Positions 12,063-23,379 of a stretch of 64,000 nt of DNA are shown piece after piece (position 1 is the first letter of the stretch; each line of letters begins with the position of its first letter). A program made the translations under genes and the position numbers. Source of the DNA: Areca catechu. Lineage: Eukaryota; Streptophyta; Magnoliopsida; Arecales; Arecaceae. Below the pieces are notes generated by a model, which saw nothing but the letters and a program-made list of their open reading frames with translations, did not search any database and was not told the origin of the DNA. The stretch lies in the NCBI GenBank assembly GCA_021397845.1, contig CM038053.1, positions 110,459,825 to 110,523,824 of the forward strand, written 5' to 3'.

Positions 12063-12468
12063 AAGCCAATCGCCTTTGTATTTTACACCCATACAATCTA
12101 CATGGCGATCTAACTGCTGCTTTGGTAGTGCTTTAGTGAATGGGTCTGCTATGTTGTTCTTTGTATCTACTCGTTCAACGAGAACATCTTGTCTTTGAAT
12201 GATATGGAAGCATTTTAGGGTGTGCTTGGGCTTATTATGAGACATTTTTTCTTTAGCTTTCACAACTCTAGTGTTACAATAATAAAGTGACACCGGTTGT
12301 TCTATAATAGGAACCATGCCCAATTCCATGATGAATTTCTTCATCCACATAGCTTCTTTTATGGCTTCACTTGTAGCTCTGTACTCTGCCTTAGTGACTG
12401 AGTCAGCTATAGTTTGCTGCTTTGTACTCTTCAAACTCGTTGCACTACCATATAGGGGGAAGACATAC
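12046..12468 (-). pseudogene. pol: Copia D RNase H, C-terminal part
   Basis: The minus-strand frame (open from 12434) shows the copia RNase H signature KSTKQQTIADS, EAEY near 12375, the NNIADPFTKALP motif near 12120-12155, and a stop just inside the LTR. The frame is intact over 135 codons but begins at the insertion point of the solo LTR; the N-terminal RNase H continues at 13881. This domain would degrade the RNA strand of the RNA-DNA hybrid. The expected KHI-type histidine region is altered to KPKHTLKCFHI, so activity is doubtful even apart from the interruption. Confidence 0.85.
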
Positions 12469-13880
12469 TGGTGCGGACACCAAAGGCACCAGAATAAGGC
12501 AGAGGCTTCTTAACCCTCTGTAATTGATCAATAATTTATGAGTCCATCTGTAATAAGGGCTTAGCTCATCTGAGTCCATTTTAGTTGTTATTTGAGTATT
12601 TTTAGTTGTTATTTCACTTCTGTACTAGTCAGCTCATGTTGAGCTAATTTTCTTTTTTTGAGTCCTGTCCAAGCATACTGAAGACTCAAGACTATATTAT
12701 ACAAGTGAAGACCAAGTCCAGCTAGATTGAAGACATGGAAGTTTAGCCCAAGTCCAACCCAGCTTGAAGATTTGAAGACCCCAGGAGAAAAATCAGAAAC
12801 CCTGATTCCTTGCAGATGCCCTCCAGATGCCCAGATTCCCTTCCAGATGCCAAAGTATATTCATAAATAAGGGCATCCATGATTCCAGAGGTCCATCTGC
12901 ATCCTAGCCCAATGAAATCAAGCCCAGGTGCCAAGCCCAAGCCCCTAAGAAGCAAGATACCAGGGAATATTCCTGCTACCTGGCTACCAGGCCACCCCAG
13001 CTTCCAGAGGCCCAAACCCATGCACCCGGGCCCCTTTGGGCCGGCCTTTTGCTGCTCCTAGAAGCCCAACACGCCCCCCTAGGCGTCCTTGGAGTCTTGA
13101 CCAAGTCAAGAAAAATTTTAGGGATTTTTCTACCTAATATTTCCTTATTTTCTAGCTAGGGTTTGAGAGGGAAAAGGATTCTTATGTAAAGACTTATGTA
13201 CCCTTACTTGGAGCCCAAGGTTAAGGGTCTATTTAAGGGACCCTAGCCTCTTGTATGAGGGGAATTTTTGATGAATGAAAACCTTGAGTTCTTCTATTGA
13301 GTTGTGTGATACCCTGCTGTGTGCATAAAGGGGTTTGCGAGAGTTCTTCTTCCCAGTGCTGCAATCATCTTCCTGCTACCAACAAGCATCTCAGATCCCT
13401 GGACGCCCACTCCAAAAGAAGCCTTCCCTTGCTGTTTTTCCTTTATTTTCTTGTTCCTTTGTGAGTTTTCTAATCCCTGACAGGTCGTTTGCAGGTCCCC
13501 GAGTTCCTACGAATCCAACGACTCCAGCCAAGCCTCAATCGGATCACCGAGCAGAAAGCCGGGTATCCGCGGGTCTTTGGCTCGATTTTCCAGGCCGCAT
13601 CCGTCGAGGAACGAGAGACCCTTTTGCTGCGATCTTCACAGACGTTGTCAGTACACCCCTCTACCTCCAGTAGTTTTATTGTAGGAGAACTTGCCCTAAC
13701 CGAGGCTTCTCAGCCCGGTGATCCTTCTTTTCTACTTTTCTAGGTCCTAATCTGCATGCTGATCTTCTAAAATTCATATGAAATTCCCTATAACTTATTT
13801 TAATCTGAAATTCGGGAATTAATCACCCAACCCCACATATAAAACATAAAAAAAATTGCATGCATATTAGTTCCGCATCA
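12469..13880 (+). mobile_element. Chromovirus solo LTR inside copia D, TSD catac
   Basis: 1412 bp. It starts TGGTGCGGACACCA and ends ..TTCCGCATCA, the same termini as element C LTRs. The TSD is catac at 12464-12468 and 13881-13885. It interrupts the RNase H gene of copia D, which resumes in register. No internal region is present. A TATA-like ctatttaag lies near 13229-13237, and a splice-donor-like caggt near 13494. Open frames in it (12743-13021 minus, 13335-13743 plus) have no recognisable domain. Confidence 0.92.
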
Positions 13881-14900
13881 CATACCCTGGTATAGATTTG
13901 CAATCATCCGGATCTGATTGAAAACTAGAATCTATATACCCTTCTAGTTTCAACTATGATCCACCATATAAGAGAAAAGTATCTTTAGTCCTTCTTTGGT
14001 ACTTAAGAATATTTTTCATAGCTTTCTAATGATCCTCCCCTAGATCAACCTAGAATCTGCTCACTATGCCCAAGGCATAAGCAACATCAAGCCTCGTACA
14101 TAACATAGCATACATAATTGATCCTATAGCCAAAGCATAAGGAATCATACTCATTCTTTCCTCTCTTATGGTGTCTTAGAAGACATCTTCTTAGAAAGAC
14201 GTATGCCTGACTCATGGGCAAGTAACCTCTTTACTTCCTTCCATGTTGAATCTCTTTAATACTAAGTCAATGTACCTAGATTGGGATAAGCCAAGCATTA
14301 TCTTAGATCTATCTTATAGATCTTTATACCTAGTATATAGGATTCCTCTCCCAAATCCTTCATGGAAAACTACTTGGACAGCCAAGATTTGATCGATTGT
14401 AACATTAAGATATCATTCCCAATGATGAGTATATCATTGACTTATAAAACCAAGAAAACAAGGGCACTCCCACTTGTCTTCTTGTACACACAGGGTTCAT
14501 CCACATTCTTGATGAAACCAAAATCTTTGATTGTTTCATCAAAGCGGATGTTCCAACTCCTCGATGCTTGCTTTAATCCATAAATAAATTTCTTAAGCCT
14601 ACATACTTGGTTGGTCTCTCACTTGAGACAAACTTTCTGGCTGTGACATATAGACTTCTTCTTTAAGGTATCTATTAAGGAAAGCAGTTTTTACATCCAT
14701 TTGCCATATCTCATAACCATAGTATGCAGCTATAGCAAGCAATATCTGAATAGACTTGAGCATGGCTACTGGTGAAAAAGTTTCATCATAGTCAAAGCCA
14801 TGTTTTTGTTTGAAACTTTTTGCCACCAGCCTGCCTTATAGGTCTCTACTTGACCATCTGCTCCAGTCTTCTTCTTGAAAATCTATTTACACCCAATGGG
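13881..14900 (-). pseudogene. pol: Copia D reverse transcriptase and RNase H N-terminus
   Basis: The reverse transcriptase begins near 14900 with KQKHGFDYDETFSPVA (14760-14815) and IWQMDVKTAFLN (14680-14720). The connection and RNase H start (TKDTFLLYGG and YVFPLYGS) reach the solo LTR at 13880. The catalytic YVDD box near 14425-14440 reads stop-V-N-D: the Tyr codon is a stop and the first catalytic Asp is Asn. Frameshifts occur near 14590 and elsewhere. The domain order and motifs are typical copia, and this copy is certainly dead. Confidence 0.88.
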
Positions 14901-15399
14901 TTTACTCCCTAGGATCTACTAAAGTCCAAACCTGATTAGAGTACATTGAGTCAATTTCAGATTTCATGGCTTCCAGCTATTCGCCAGAGTCTTTACTCGT
15001 GATAGCTTCCGTATAAGTCACAGGATCATCATCCTGTATGATATTGGTTTCATTATCATTTCAATGACAAAACCATATCTGAGAGGTGCATTTCGCACTT
15101 TCTCTGACCTATGGAGAGGAAGTGTGTGTTGTGTTTGTTTCTGAACCTTAGGAACATCTGGTTAAGGGATTACTTCAGGTGTTGGTTGAACTTCTTCAAG
15201 TTCAAATATCCTCCCACTGTCGTCTTCTTGGATAAATTCTCTTTCCAAGAATGTGGCATGCCTACTGACAATGATCTTTTGCTCAGTAGGATGGTAGAAA
15301 AGATATTCTATTCCTTCTTTAAGATAACTTACAAATCTGCATTTATTAGTCCTAGCACTTAACTTATGTCCAAAAACATTCTTGACATAAGCAGGGCAA

Positions 15400-16040
15400 T
15401 CCCAAATCTTAAAATATTAAGACTTGGCATTTTTCCTTTCCTAATTTATATGGAGTGCTCTTAACTGCCTTTGATGGCACCCTGTTTAGTATGTGGGTAG
15501 CTATCTATAGGGCATAACCTAGAAGGATACTGGAAGATCTGTGAAGCACATCATAGATCGTACCATATCTAACAATGTACGATTCTTCCTTTCTGCTACA
15601 CCATTTAACAGTGGCATATATGGAGGGGTCCATTCAGAGAGAATTTCTTTGTCTTTAAGATGATTGAGAAATTCACTAGACAAGTATTCTCCTTCTCGAT
15701 CAGACCGAAGGACCTTAATACTATGCCCAGTTTGTTTCTCAACCTCACTTTGATACTCTTTGAATTTATCAAAGGCTTTAGACTTGTGTTTCATAAGATA
15801 TATATATCCGAACCTCGATAAATTATCAGTAAAACTGATGAAATAAGAGTATCTCCTCTAGCCTGAGTTGTCATAGGACCACAGACATCTGTGTATACTA
15901 GATCTAACAACTATGTTGCCCTATCTCCATGTCCAGTGAACAAAGATTTGGTCATCTTATCCATGAGACAGGACTCACAAGTTTCTAATGATTCATGATC
16001 AAAAGGTTCAAAGAAATTTTCTTTGTACAACTTGTTTATC
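15400..16040 (-). pseudogene. pol: Copia D integrase
   Basis: The minus strand carries the zinc-binding tail CESCLMDKMTK (near 15960-15990) and TDVCGP with the first catalytic Asp (near 15880-15895). LRSDREGEYLS with the second Asp is near 15670-15710, and GVAERKNRTLLDM with the catalytic Glu near 15560-15605. The segment at 15519-15794 is an open frame of 91 codons. The C-terminal part toward 15400 is frameshifted. The role is insertion of the cDNA into the genome. The core residues are readable, but the frame is broken on both sides. Confidence 0.86.
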
Positions 16041-16500
16041 CTAGACTATTAATATGACCCAAATGACAATACTAGAGATATGCGACATTTATATCATCTC
16101 CCTTTCTCTTCTTGTTTTCAACAAGCATAACTTCATCATTGAGTGATAGAATCAAAAGACCATTAATAGATGTACCACAACCAAAGAACTTTAAAAAGAA
16201 GATCGAGCACCCATGGCTCGAAATATTTATTTCATAACCTTGTTTCAACAACAAAGGTACAGAAATAATATTCTAATAATAATTTTTTAATTCAAGAATA
16301 TTGCCTGATGGCAATAACATCAGATAGTTACCAATAGCTTTAGCATAAATGGGTTCACCACATGCACCGAACAGCTCAAAGTCACCCTTCTTCAAACTTC
16401 TAGGCCTCTGTAACCCTGTAATGACTTGCAATATGAGACCCACATGTGATATCTAGTACCCATGAATCAGAAGCTGAAGAACTCAATGACAAGTTTGTTT
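16041..16500 (-). pseudogene. pol: Copia D protease / pre-integrase remnant
   Basis: This region lies between gag and integrase on the minus strand, where copia elements encode the aspartic protease and the GAG-pre-integrase segment. A 60-codon open piece (16072-16254) ends in VENKKRKGDDINVAYL, consistent with the segment before the pre-integrase histidines. I do not see an intact DSG/DTG triad. Assignment rests mainly on position. Confidence 0.55.
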
Positions 16501-17328
16501 GTATTATGTATAACCTTTGGATGCACCACCAGCATCCTGCTTCTGACTTGCAAGATATAACTTGCAATTCTTCTTTTAGTGCCCTTGCTTTTCATAGTAA
16601 TAGTAGGTTCTACTAGTAGAGGGCTTCCTTGCCTTCTTCTTTTCTAGAAGCTACTTTTAAGGTTCCTTTTCCTCTTTGAACCCTTATTCATTGCCTACCC
16701 TTTTTTATATCAACTAGAAGAAGCTGAGCCTTATCACCTTTAAAGTGGCTCTCTGCTGTTTAAGCATATTCAGTAGCTCAGGCAATGATAAATTTAGTTT
16801 GTTCATGTGATAATTCATGACAACTGTGAGAAAAAACCTGGGAGTGACTGTAGGATCAAGTCTTGATTCAGTTCCCTATCCATCATAAATCCTAATTAAT
16901 TTAATCGAGTGATCAAGTCAATCATTTTAAGGACATGAGCCTGGATAGAAGAATTCACTCATTCGTGCTCAGAACAACTACTTCGATATTTCATATTGAG
17001 TAGTCTAACTATGCTCTCCATATAGCTCCTTAAGATTGAGCAATATGGACTGAGGTTCCATTTTCTCATGTTGCCTCTGTAACTCATTACTCATTCAGGC
17101 TAACATGATGCATTTGACAGTCATGTTATCATTCTGCCACATTTTATATGTGGTCCTTTTCTCCTTAGTAGCATCCTCTCCTATCGGAAGTGGGTCAGGA
17201 GAATCGAGGATATAGGCAATTTTCTCCTGAGCTAATATAATTCTCAGGTTCCTCAACCAATCCATATAATTCAGATCGGTCAACTTATTGGCATCCAAGA
17301 TGCCTCGCAGTGAAAGAGTAGAAGACAT
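16501..17328 (-). pseudogene. gag: Copia D gag
   Basis: The start is at 17328 (MSSTLSLRGILDANKLT), a typical copia Gag N-terminus with the NYMDWLRNLRIIL motif near residue 20. The first frame closes at 17095, but Gag sequence continues in mutated form (NELQ..KMEPQ near 17045-17090). Near 16570-16610 a zinc-knuckle remnant reads YYYYEKQGH, with Cys replaced by Tyr. Gag would build the virus-like particle. The length of the whole region fits a copia Gag of about 270 residues. It has several stops. Confidence 0.85.
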
Positions 17329-17334
17329 AATGTA

Positions 17335-18506
17335 AAATCTACATTAAATAAAGAACAACTATAAGCAGACCACTCATGATGATATTCATAATTAGACAAG
17401 GTCTTTTGCATCGAATTATGTCTCCCACTATTTTCTACGAATACCATAACCCTTTCTTATGGTAAACGAGAAACCAATATCCAGTTTTTTTAGTGGGGTT
17501 AAGATCCAAATTCCTTATAAATGCCTTATGTGTACACAACAAACACTTGTAAGTTCAAGGATAGGAAATGACCCTTTCCAATTGCATCCCCTACAATTCT
17601 CAACATAACTTTTGCCTCTAAGACACTTATAGCCTGTATATGCACAACAAACCATAATGTCTTAGTTTAGTCGGACCCTTCATTTCTATATAGCCATGAT
17701 TGGATAGTGTTGCCCTTGTATGTACACAACAAAGCAACATTATCAGTCATGCTATAAAGCACTAGGTGCACCAAGATAAATGTCATACCAAATACTAAAG
17801 CAGGCCTTGTATTACACAACAAACCTACTATAGTGTTGACATAAATTTGGCTTAGCATGAAGGAAGGCAATTTGTAATGTGCTTAATCAATTAACATTTC
17901 TAGCTCAAGGTTTAAATATGACCAAATTGGCCAGGTAAGTGAAAGAGATGAGGGAGTCCCCCCGTTGCTTTTCTTAGACACTAAATAAATTGGCCAGGTT
18001 TGACAATGGAATCAATTAAAAATCTCATTGCCTTTAGCTTCCCAGAACCACTTGCCTAGATACCAATTGGCTGATCAAACCCTAATTGGATTTGCATCAT
18101 GATTAACTTACACTATGACTAAATATAATTTTTATGAGGGCTTTGATGGTCTTATAATACATCCTAATTAATTATGTTAATGTGACATTCATTTTAGCTA
18201 TCAAGCATATTAATCTTAATATGCATAACATAAGCATTATTATAACAATATTTCGTTCACCTCACTTATTTATGGGATAAGGCTACATCGATACCCCTAT
18301 GCGCTATAGGAGACCCATTGAATGGAAAGAAAGGGCCTTTAAATCCTAATTGGCTCCTATGACCAGATGGCCATGGTGACTAACCCAATCCGAAACAGTT
18401 ACTAGGATATATCATATGACATGTATATAATATGAACTAATCATGCATTAATTCATACCAAAACAAGCAATAAAACTATTAAGACTATAATTGCATGCAT
18501 CAAGGT
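17335..18506 (-). other. Copia D untranslated leader between PBS and gag
   Basis: About 1.17 kb without a gene. It holds four degenerate units around cacaacaaac (near 17535, 17643, 17735 and 17815), separated by roughly 80-110 bp. The open frame at 17667-17870 is within this repeat and is not called. I see no other signal. Confidence 0.6.
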
Positions 18507-18519
18507 GGCTCTAATACCA
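18507..18519 (-). other. Primer binding site of copia D (tRNA-iMet)
   Basis: Minus strand TGGTATTAGAGCC lies one base after the 5' LTR end, one mismatch from the initiator-methionine tRNA complement TGGTATCAGAGCC. Confidence 0.92.
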
Positions 18520-18520
18520 C

Positions 18521-20881
18521 TGTTGGGTTCCTCAAGCTAGGCGCAGTGAAAGATCGGTTTTAAAATTTTCATTTTTGAAACCCTGACCGGCCGGAACCCT
18601 AAACCTTAGGACCACTTGATCATAACAACTAATAAATCTAAACTTTAGGGCTATAGAAGAATACCTGGAGTGCTATTATCCTTTATTCCACGAGGCACAC
18701 AAGTGCATTCCCTCCAAAGGTGATCTACACAGGAATGAACCAAGGAAGCACTCCTATAATAGTTGCTTGTTTGATTAGGACTCCTTTTGGCAGCCTTCTG
18801 GACTTTCTCTCTTGTTGGACTCCTACCTTCCTGTAAGGCACTCTGAGACCTCTCTATAGCTTCTCTCAGATCTCAAACATCCCTTATATTTTTTTTTCTA
18901 GGCCCTTGTCTTAAAAGACTAGCCTTGTCTTGAAAGAACAAGCCTTGTCTTAAAAGACAAACCTTGTCTTAAAGGTGAGGGTGAGAAAATAGTAGATTAG
19001 AGTATTTGATGAAAAAGAGTACTTTGGCATCAGATCACCGATGCCTATTTATAGAGGGGAATGGGGCACCTGATATGTCCATTCATCAGCCATCTGATAA
19101 GACTCTTTAATCATAAAGAGTCTTATTAATGGAAAGACATATCATGATAACACCCATTCATGCACCAAGAGACATATAAGTGTCTCTTGGTTTATCCAGC
19201 CAATTTTTCCTTCTACCACATGGCATTAACCGGTTGCAAGAAAGCCAAGGGGAATGAAATGATAAAGGAAGCATCAAAGAAAATTAAGAGACTTAAAGCA
19301 GAAGGACTTTGATTTTAGATTGGCGCCGACAATGAAGGGACGCGTCCCTTCATAGTGCGCATTCCAATTTCATGCCAATTGCCACTTATTGACCTGTCAT
19401 ACCATAGCAGAGGCTCATGGAGATAAGGTAGGAGTCCTTTGGGATTAATCTGGGATTTGTGATTGATCTACAGGACTCTTGGTCCTTCTGCACACACATA
19501 ATATGCGTGAAAGCATTATGGCACCCAAGAGTCCATGCCGACATGGGCTGTTTCATAAATCCAAGATAAGTCCCAATAAAATCTAGATAAATACTGGATT
19601 AGGCTGCCCCACTTAGGACTCTAACCACTTAAATTGGTTATCCCAAATAACAAGGAAACAAATTCAATCCAATTGGGTTAGGACTTAAGCTAGCCAACAT
19701 ATGCTAGTATGTTAATTAGCAGCCAATTAGGATCCCATGATCCTAATAAAAATATAATTGACTTCTTTAGCCAATTCCCTAATATGTGTGACCCTTTGGG
19801 ATCCATATCTAGCTAGCAGTAGGTCTAGGTCTAAGCCAATTCAATCCAATCAAAACCAATTGACCTAATTAGGTAAAATTGAGCTGACCTAAGTTGCCAA
19901 TTCGGACCAGCTTCCAAATTGACTCATGAATCCAATCAATTTGATTCATGAAAATCCATAAGACATGATTGACATCTAGAAAAATGTCATGCCTACCTGG
20001 AAGATGAAAATTTTGATAAAAATTATCAAAATATCCTTCAGTGAAAAGTTACCATGGAATTCAATCCTTTGATCTCCCTTTATCCTGATTAAGTGATGGG
20101 CATGGATAAATGTCAAACCCTAGCACTCAATCTTTTTGAATCTCAATTCGATAATGAAGACTCGATTGATGAAAGATTAGAAACCCTATCTAATCTCATC
20201 ATGCTTTGATCGAAGACTTCCTGAGTCATCATTCGAAGAGATCAACATGAGATAACTTCTCCTCTTACTAGGAGTGATCGATTCCTTATTGACCTACTCA
20301 TTACCTTCATACATAATTACCATATCCAGCAATACCCCGTACATGACTTAATTGTCATGAATGAGTATGCACTAAAATATGGTTTCATGTGCACAAGATA
20401 CTATGGTAGTCTCAAGTCTAAGGACCACATGCACAACTCCTACTAAGAGAACATCTTTTGACAAGTAAGACTTCTATTTGATGTTCTCTTGTCGGATCAG
20501 TTCAGTGGACTCATAACCTAATGAGCACCCACATCCTTGTATTAGTGTCTCTACATAAGTGGTTGTGAGACCAACCATCCTTTTCATTGAGCATACATAG
20601 GATGTGCTAGTCTTTCTGGATTCATCGATTCTCGAATCGATTATCCAACGACTAGGAACATTTTAGATTAGGATTTATAGGAACTTAGGTCTCACCATTA
20701 TGATCTCCATCATAACCCTAATTCTATTACCCTAACCTATGGGATTCATCATAATCTTAGATAAGATACAGTGGTATGATGAATCAACAGATGCCTTTTA
20801 TTGATAAATAATATCATACATGAGTTGGAAGATTATATTAATGCCCATATAAAGATTGGCTTTAAGGGCATCATTTTTTCA
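18521..20881 (-). repeat. 5' LTR of copia D
   Basis: 2361 bp, TGAAAAAATGATG.. to ..GGAACCCAACA on the minus strand, collinear with 9669-12045. A consensus TATA box (ctataaatag) is at 19045-19054 on the minus strand. Confidence 0.93.
19045..19054 (-). promoter_or_regulatory. TATA box of copia D 5' LTR
   Basis: Minus strand ctataaatag, conserved with 10199-10208 in the 3' LTR. This copy would drive the genomic transcript. Confidence 0.65.
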
Positions 20882-22250
20882 ATCCTTTCCAATTGAATAA
20901 GAGTTTTCTCGTTCGGTTTCCTAGCTAATTCCTACCCTTTTGAGCACTAAGTCTCCCAATCAAAACTGCTTCTCTTTAATTTTTGAGTTGAAGTAGCAGG
21001 CTACTTTCCACTGGCACACCACCATCTAGATCTGGGCCTTCTCTCGAACTTCTCTGAGTAGGTCAAAATCTGCCTGAGGTCCTTCAAGTTCTGACACTCA
21101 TTGTAGGCCTTGACCCTATAAGAGGGCATGCCTAACTCTGGGGGGATGTCTGCCTCCTTCTGAAAGCTAGGTTGAATGGAGTCTCACTTGTTGGAAGCCA
21201 GTATGCCATCGATATGCCCAAAAATACTAAATAGTTTTTCTGCCAGAGTCCCTTGTCTTTGTCTTGTCGAGTTTTTAGATCCTATAGGATGGTTCGGTTG
21301 GTGACTTTTGCCTCTCCATTTGTATGAGGTTGTATAATGAAAGTAAACTAGTGGATGATCACAAGTCTTCACAAAAGTCTTCAAAGGATGCACTGTTGAA
21401 CTGTTGACCATTGTTGATGATAATTATCCAAGGCAAGTAGAATACGGACTTCCAAAAAAGTTGCATGCACTTTTTCAGTGATTCAGCTTAGAGGTTCCAT
21501 CTCATCCCATTTGATAAAATAGTCGATGGTGATGATGAAGAATTTTCTTTACTTGGTGGCTAAAAGGACAAACCAAGGATGTCTATTCTTCATTGAGCAA
21601 ATGGCCAAGCTGAACTAATAGGAGTGAGAGATGCCAACGGTCAATGCTAGATGCTGGCAGGCTATTAATAGCGATTGCAACATCATACAAACTCGATGGC
21701 ATCCTTGTGTATATCAAACTAATAGTATCCCTATCGAAGGATCTTTTATGCCAGGGCCCGGCTTTGGGGATGACTCTCATAGATGCCTTCATGGACGTCG
21801 CGTAGGGCATAGTCAGCCACTAGGGATTGAAAGTAGTGAAGGAGCGGCATTAAGTAGAATCACCTATATAACTTCCTTTTGATCACTACATACTGGGTCG
21901 ATCGCTCTTGATCCTTCGAGCCACCTGGTCCTCGAGTAGCTAACCATCCTTTAGGTACTATATCAATGGATCCATCTAGCATGGCTCGCGATCCATCTAC
22001 ATCACCAGGGCTGGTTCATGGTTGGTTTGCCCTTGATGCTAGATTTCTCCAACTTCTCCACATACACCCCTTTGTGGATCTCTAGCTATTATATGGTCAC
22101 CAGTCTCGATAAGAGGTCTGCCGGGAGTTTTTTATCCTGGAAATCTGTACAATCAAAAAAAGAGAAAGAAGGGATTATTTTTTTACCTTCGAAGGTATGT
22201 CAGATCTACTCATTATTGAAAAAAAACTAATGGTTTCCTCTACTTTTAGT
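20882..22250 (-). pseudogene. pol: Tat-type gypsy pol: integrase, split by copia D
   Basis: On the minus strand, in order: a pre-integrase segment (MDPLI then YLKDG, near 21960-21985) and the zinc-binding region (ADYALRDVHEG near 21780-21810, with the CC half decayed). The core follows with FAQ..IDILG near 21585-21605, FIITIDYFIKW near 21510-21540 and NNGQQFNSASFEDFCE near 21370-21420. The C-terminal region has the PELGMPSYRVKAYNE motif near 21105-21150. These are hallmarks of the Tat/Ogre branch of Ty3/gypsy. The gene is riddled with stops and frameshifts. It breaks at the atcct target site and continues at 9668 downward. Confidence 0.87.
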
Positions 22251-22315
22251 TGGGTCATAAACTCTGGTTTTAGCACTCATTTATATATATGCAAGGCATC
22301 ATAGAAAGTAGAGGG

Positions 22316-22921
22316 CTCAAGATGGTGAAATGATCCTTCGGGTTGGCAATGGGAAAAGAGTTGCTACTAGAGTTGTTAGCACATATCCTCTGCAATTACC
22401 ATCAAGATTTAGTTCAGTTCTTAGAGATTGTTGTTACATACCTGCTGTTAGCAGGAATTTGATTTTTGTATCTTTATTATCATGGGATGACTATATTTTC
22501 AATTGCAAGAAAGATTTTTATTCCATTTGTTTTAAAAATAAAGTGGTTGCAAGTGATTTTTGATTGATAGTCTCTACCATTTATATACTAATGTATCTGT
22601 GAATATATCTAAATAGAAAATAAGTGCTATAGGATTTAAGAGATCTAGATGTAGGATAAACCATAGATATATGTGGCACCTCATTCTTGGTTATATTGGA
22701 GAGGAAAGAATAAACAAATGAAAAGGATGAAATCCTTCGTTCTTAAATTCTGAGTCATATCCCATTGTAAATCCTCTTTTCAAGAAAAAATAACCAAATT
22801 ATCCTTTAAGGATATGGAGAAAGGATCACTAAGATACTTGCCCTGATATATACTAATGTATGTGGCCCATTTGATGTTCAAGCCATGGGTAGTTATCTCT
22901 ACTTCATTACTTTTATTGATG
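22316..22921 (+). pseudogene. pol: Copia element E, protease to integrase N-terminus (first part)
   Basis: This is plus-strand copia Pol. It shows MILRVGNGKRVA (22331-22366) and the protease/pre-integrase segment CCYIPAVSRNLIFVS. A decayed zinc-binding region (HIGEERI-like at 22690-22720) follows, then TNVCGPFDVQAMG (22850-22885) with the first catalytic Asp changed to Asn, and YFITFID at the end. It stops abruptly at 22921, where a reversed Sirevirus LTR starts. The same gene seems to resume at 45091 with the later integrase motif TPQLNGVS, about 60-70 codons further on. Confidence 0.8.
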
Positions 22922-23379
22922 TGTTGCCCATGTGGCTTCCCAAGAGGGGGGTGAATTGGGATAAAAAACTTTTATGTATGTGCACTTTAAAAATCTTTTG
23001 GTGTTGTGGTGTTGTGATAGATTATGCAATGGAAGAAAGATAAATCAACAATCACAAACAAGTCAAGCAAACAAATCACAAACACAAGAGATTTAGAGTG
23101 GTTCGGAGCAACCTTGCTCCTACATCCACTACCCAAGCACTACTTGGGATTTCCACTATATTCTTCCTAGAATATAGTCGGATTGTTTTACCGGGATCAT
23201 AATCCAAACCCAACACCCTTTGGTTTTAACACTAGGCTCACCAAAAAAACCCAACACCCTTTGATTTTAACACCGGGCTCATCAAAGAAACCCAACTTAG
23301 GTTTAATAGGCTCACCTAATACCTTTCAACACTCACAAGACATGGCCCCTTACTACTTTTGGAGAAGATACAAGATATT

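Larger units (their letters stand above)
9669..20881 (-). mobile_element. Copia element D, full length with both LTRs, TSD atcct
   Basis: This is an 11,213-bp insertion in reverse orientation. The LTRs are 9669-12045 (3') and 18521-20881 (5'), both TG...CA. A perfect 5-bp TSD flanks it (atcct at 9664-9668 and 20882-20886). The order on the minus strand is PBS, long leader, gag, protease, integrase, RT, RNase H, polypurine tract, as in Ty1/copia. It was hit later by a solo LTR at 12469-13880. In the first 107 aligned LTR bases I count 10 differences, mostly transitions, so it is fairly old. Its RT active site is lost. It sits inside a Tat-type gypsy pol gene. Confidence 0.95.

Noticed and set aside
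13335..13743. Two overlapping plus-strand frames (112 and 84 codons)
   Set aside because: They lie wholly inside a solo LTR defined by TSD catac, and have no family resemblance.
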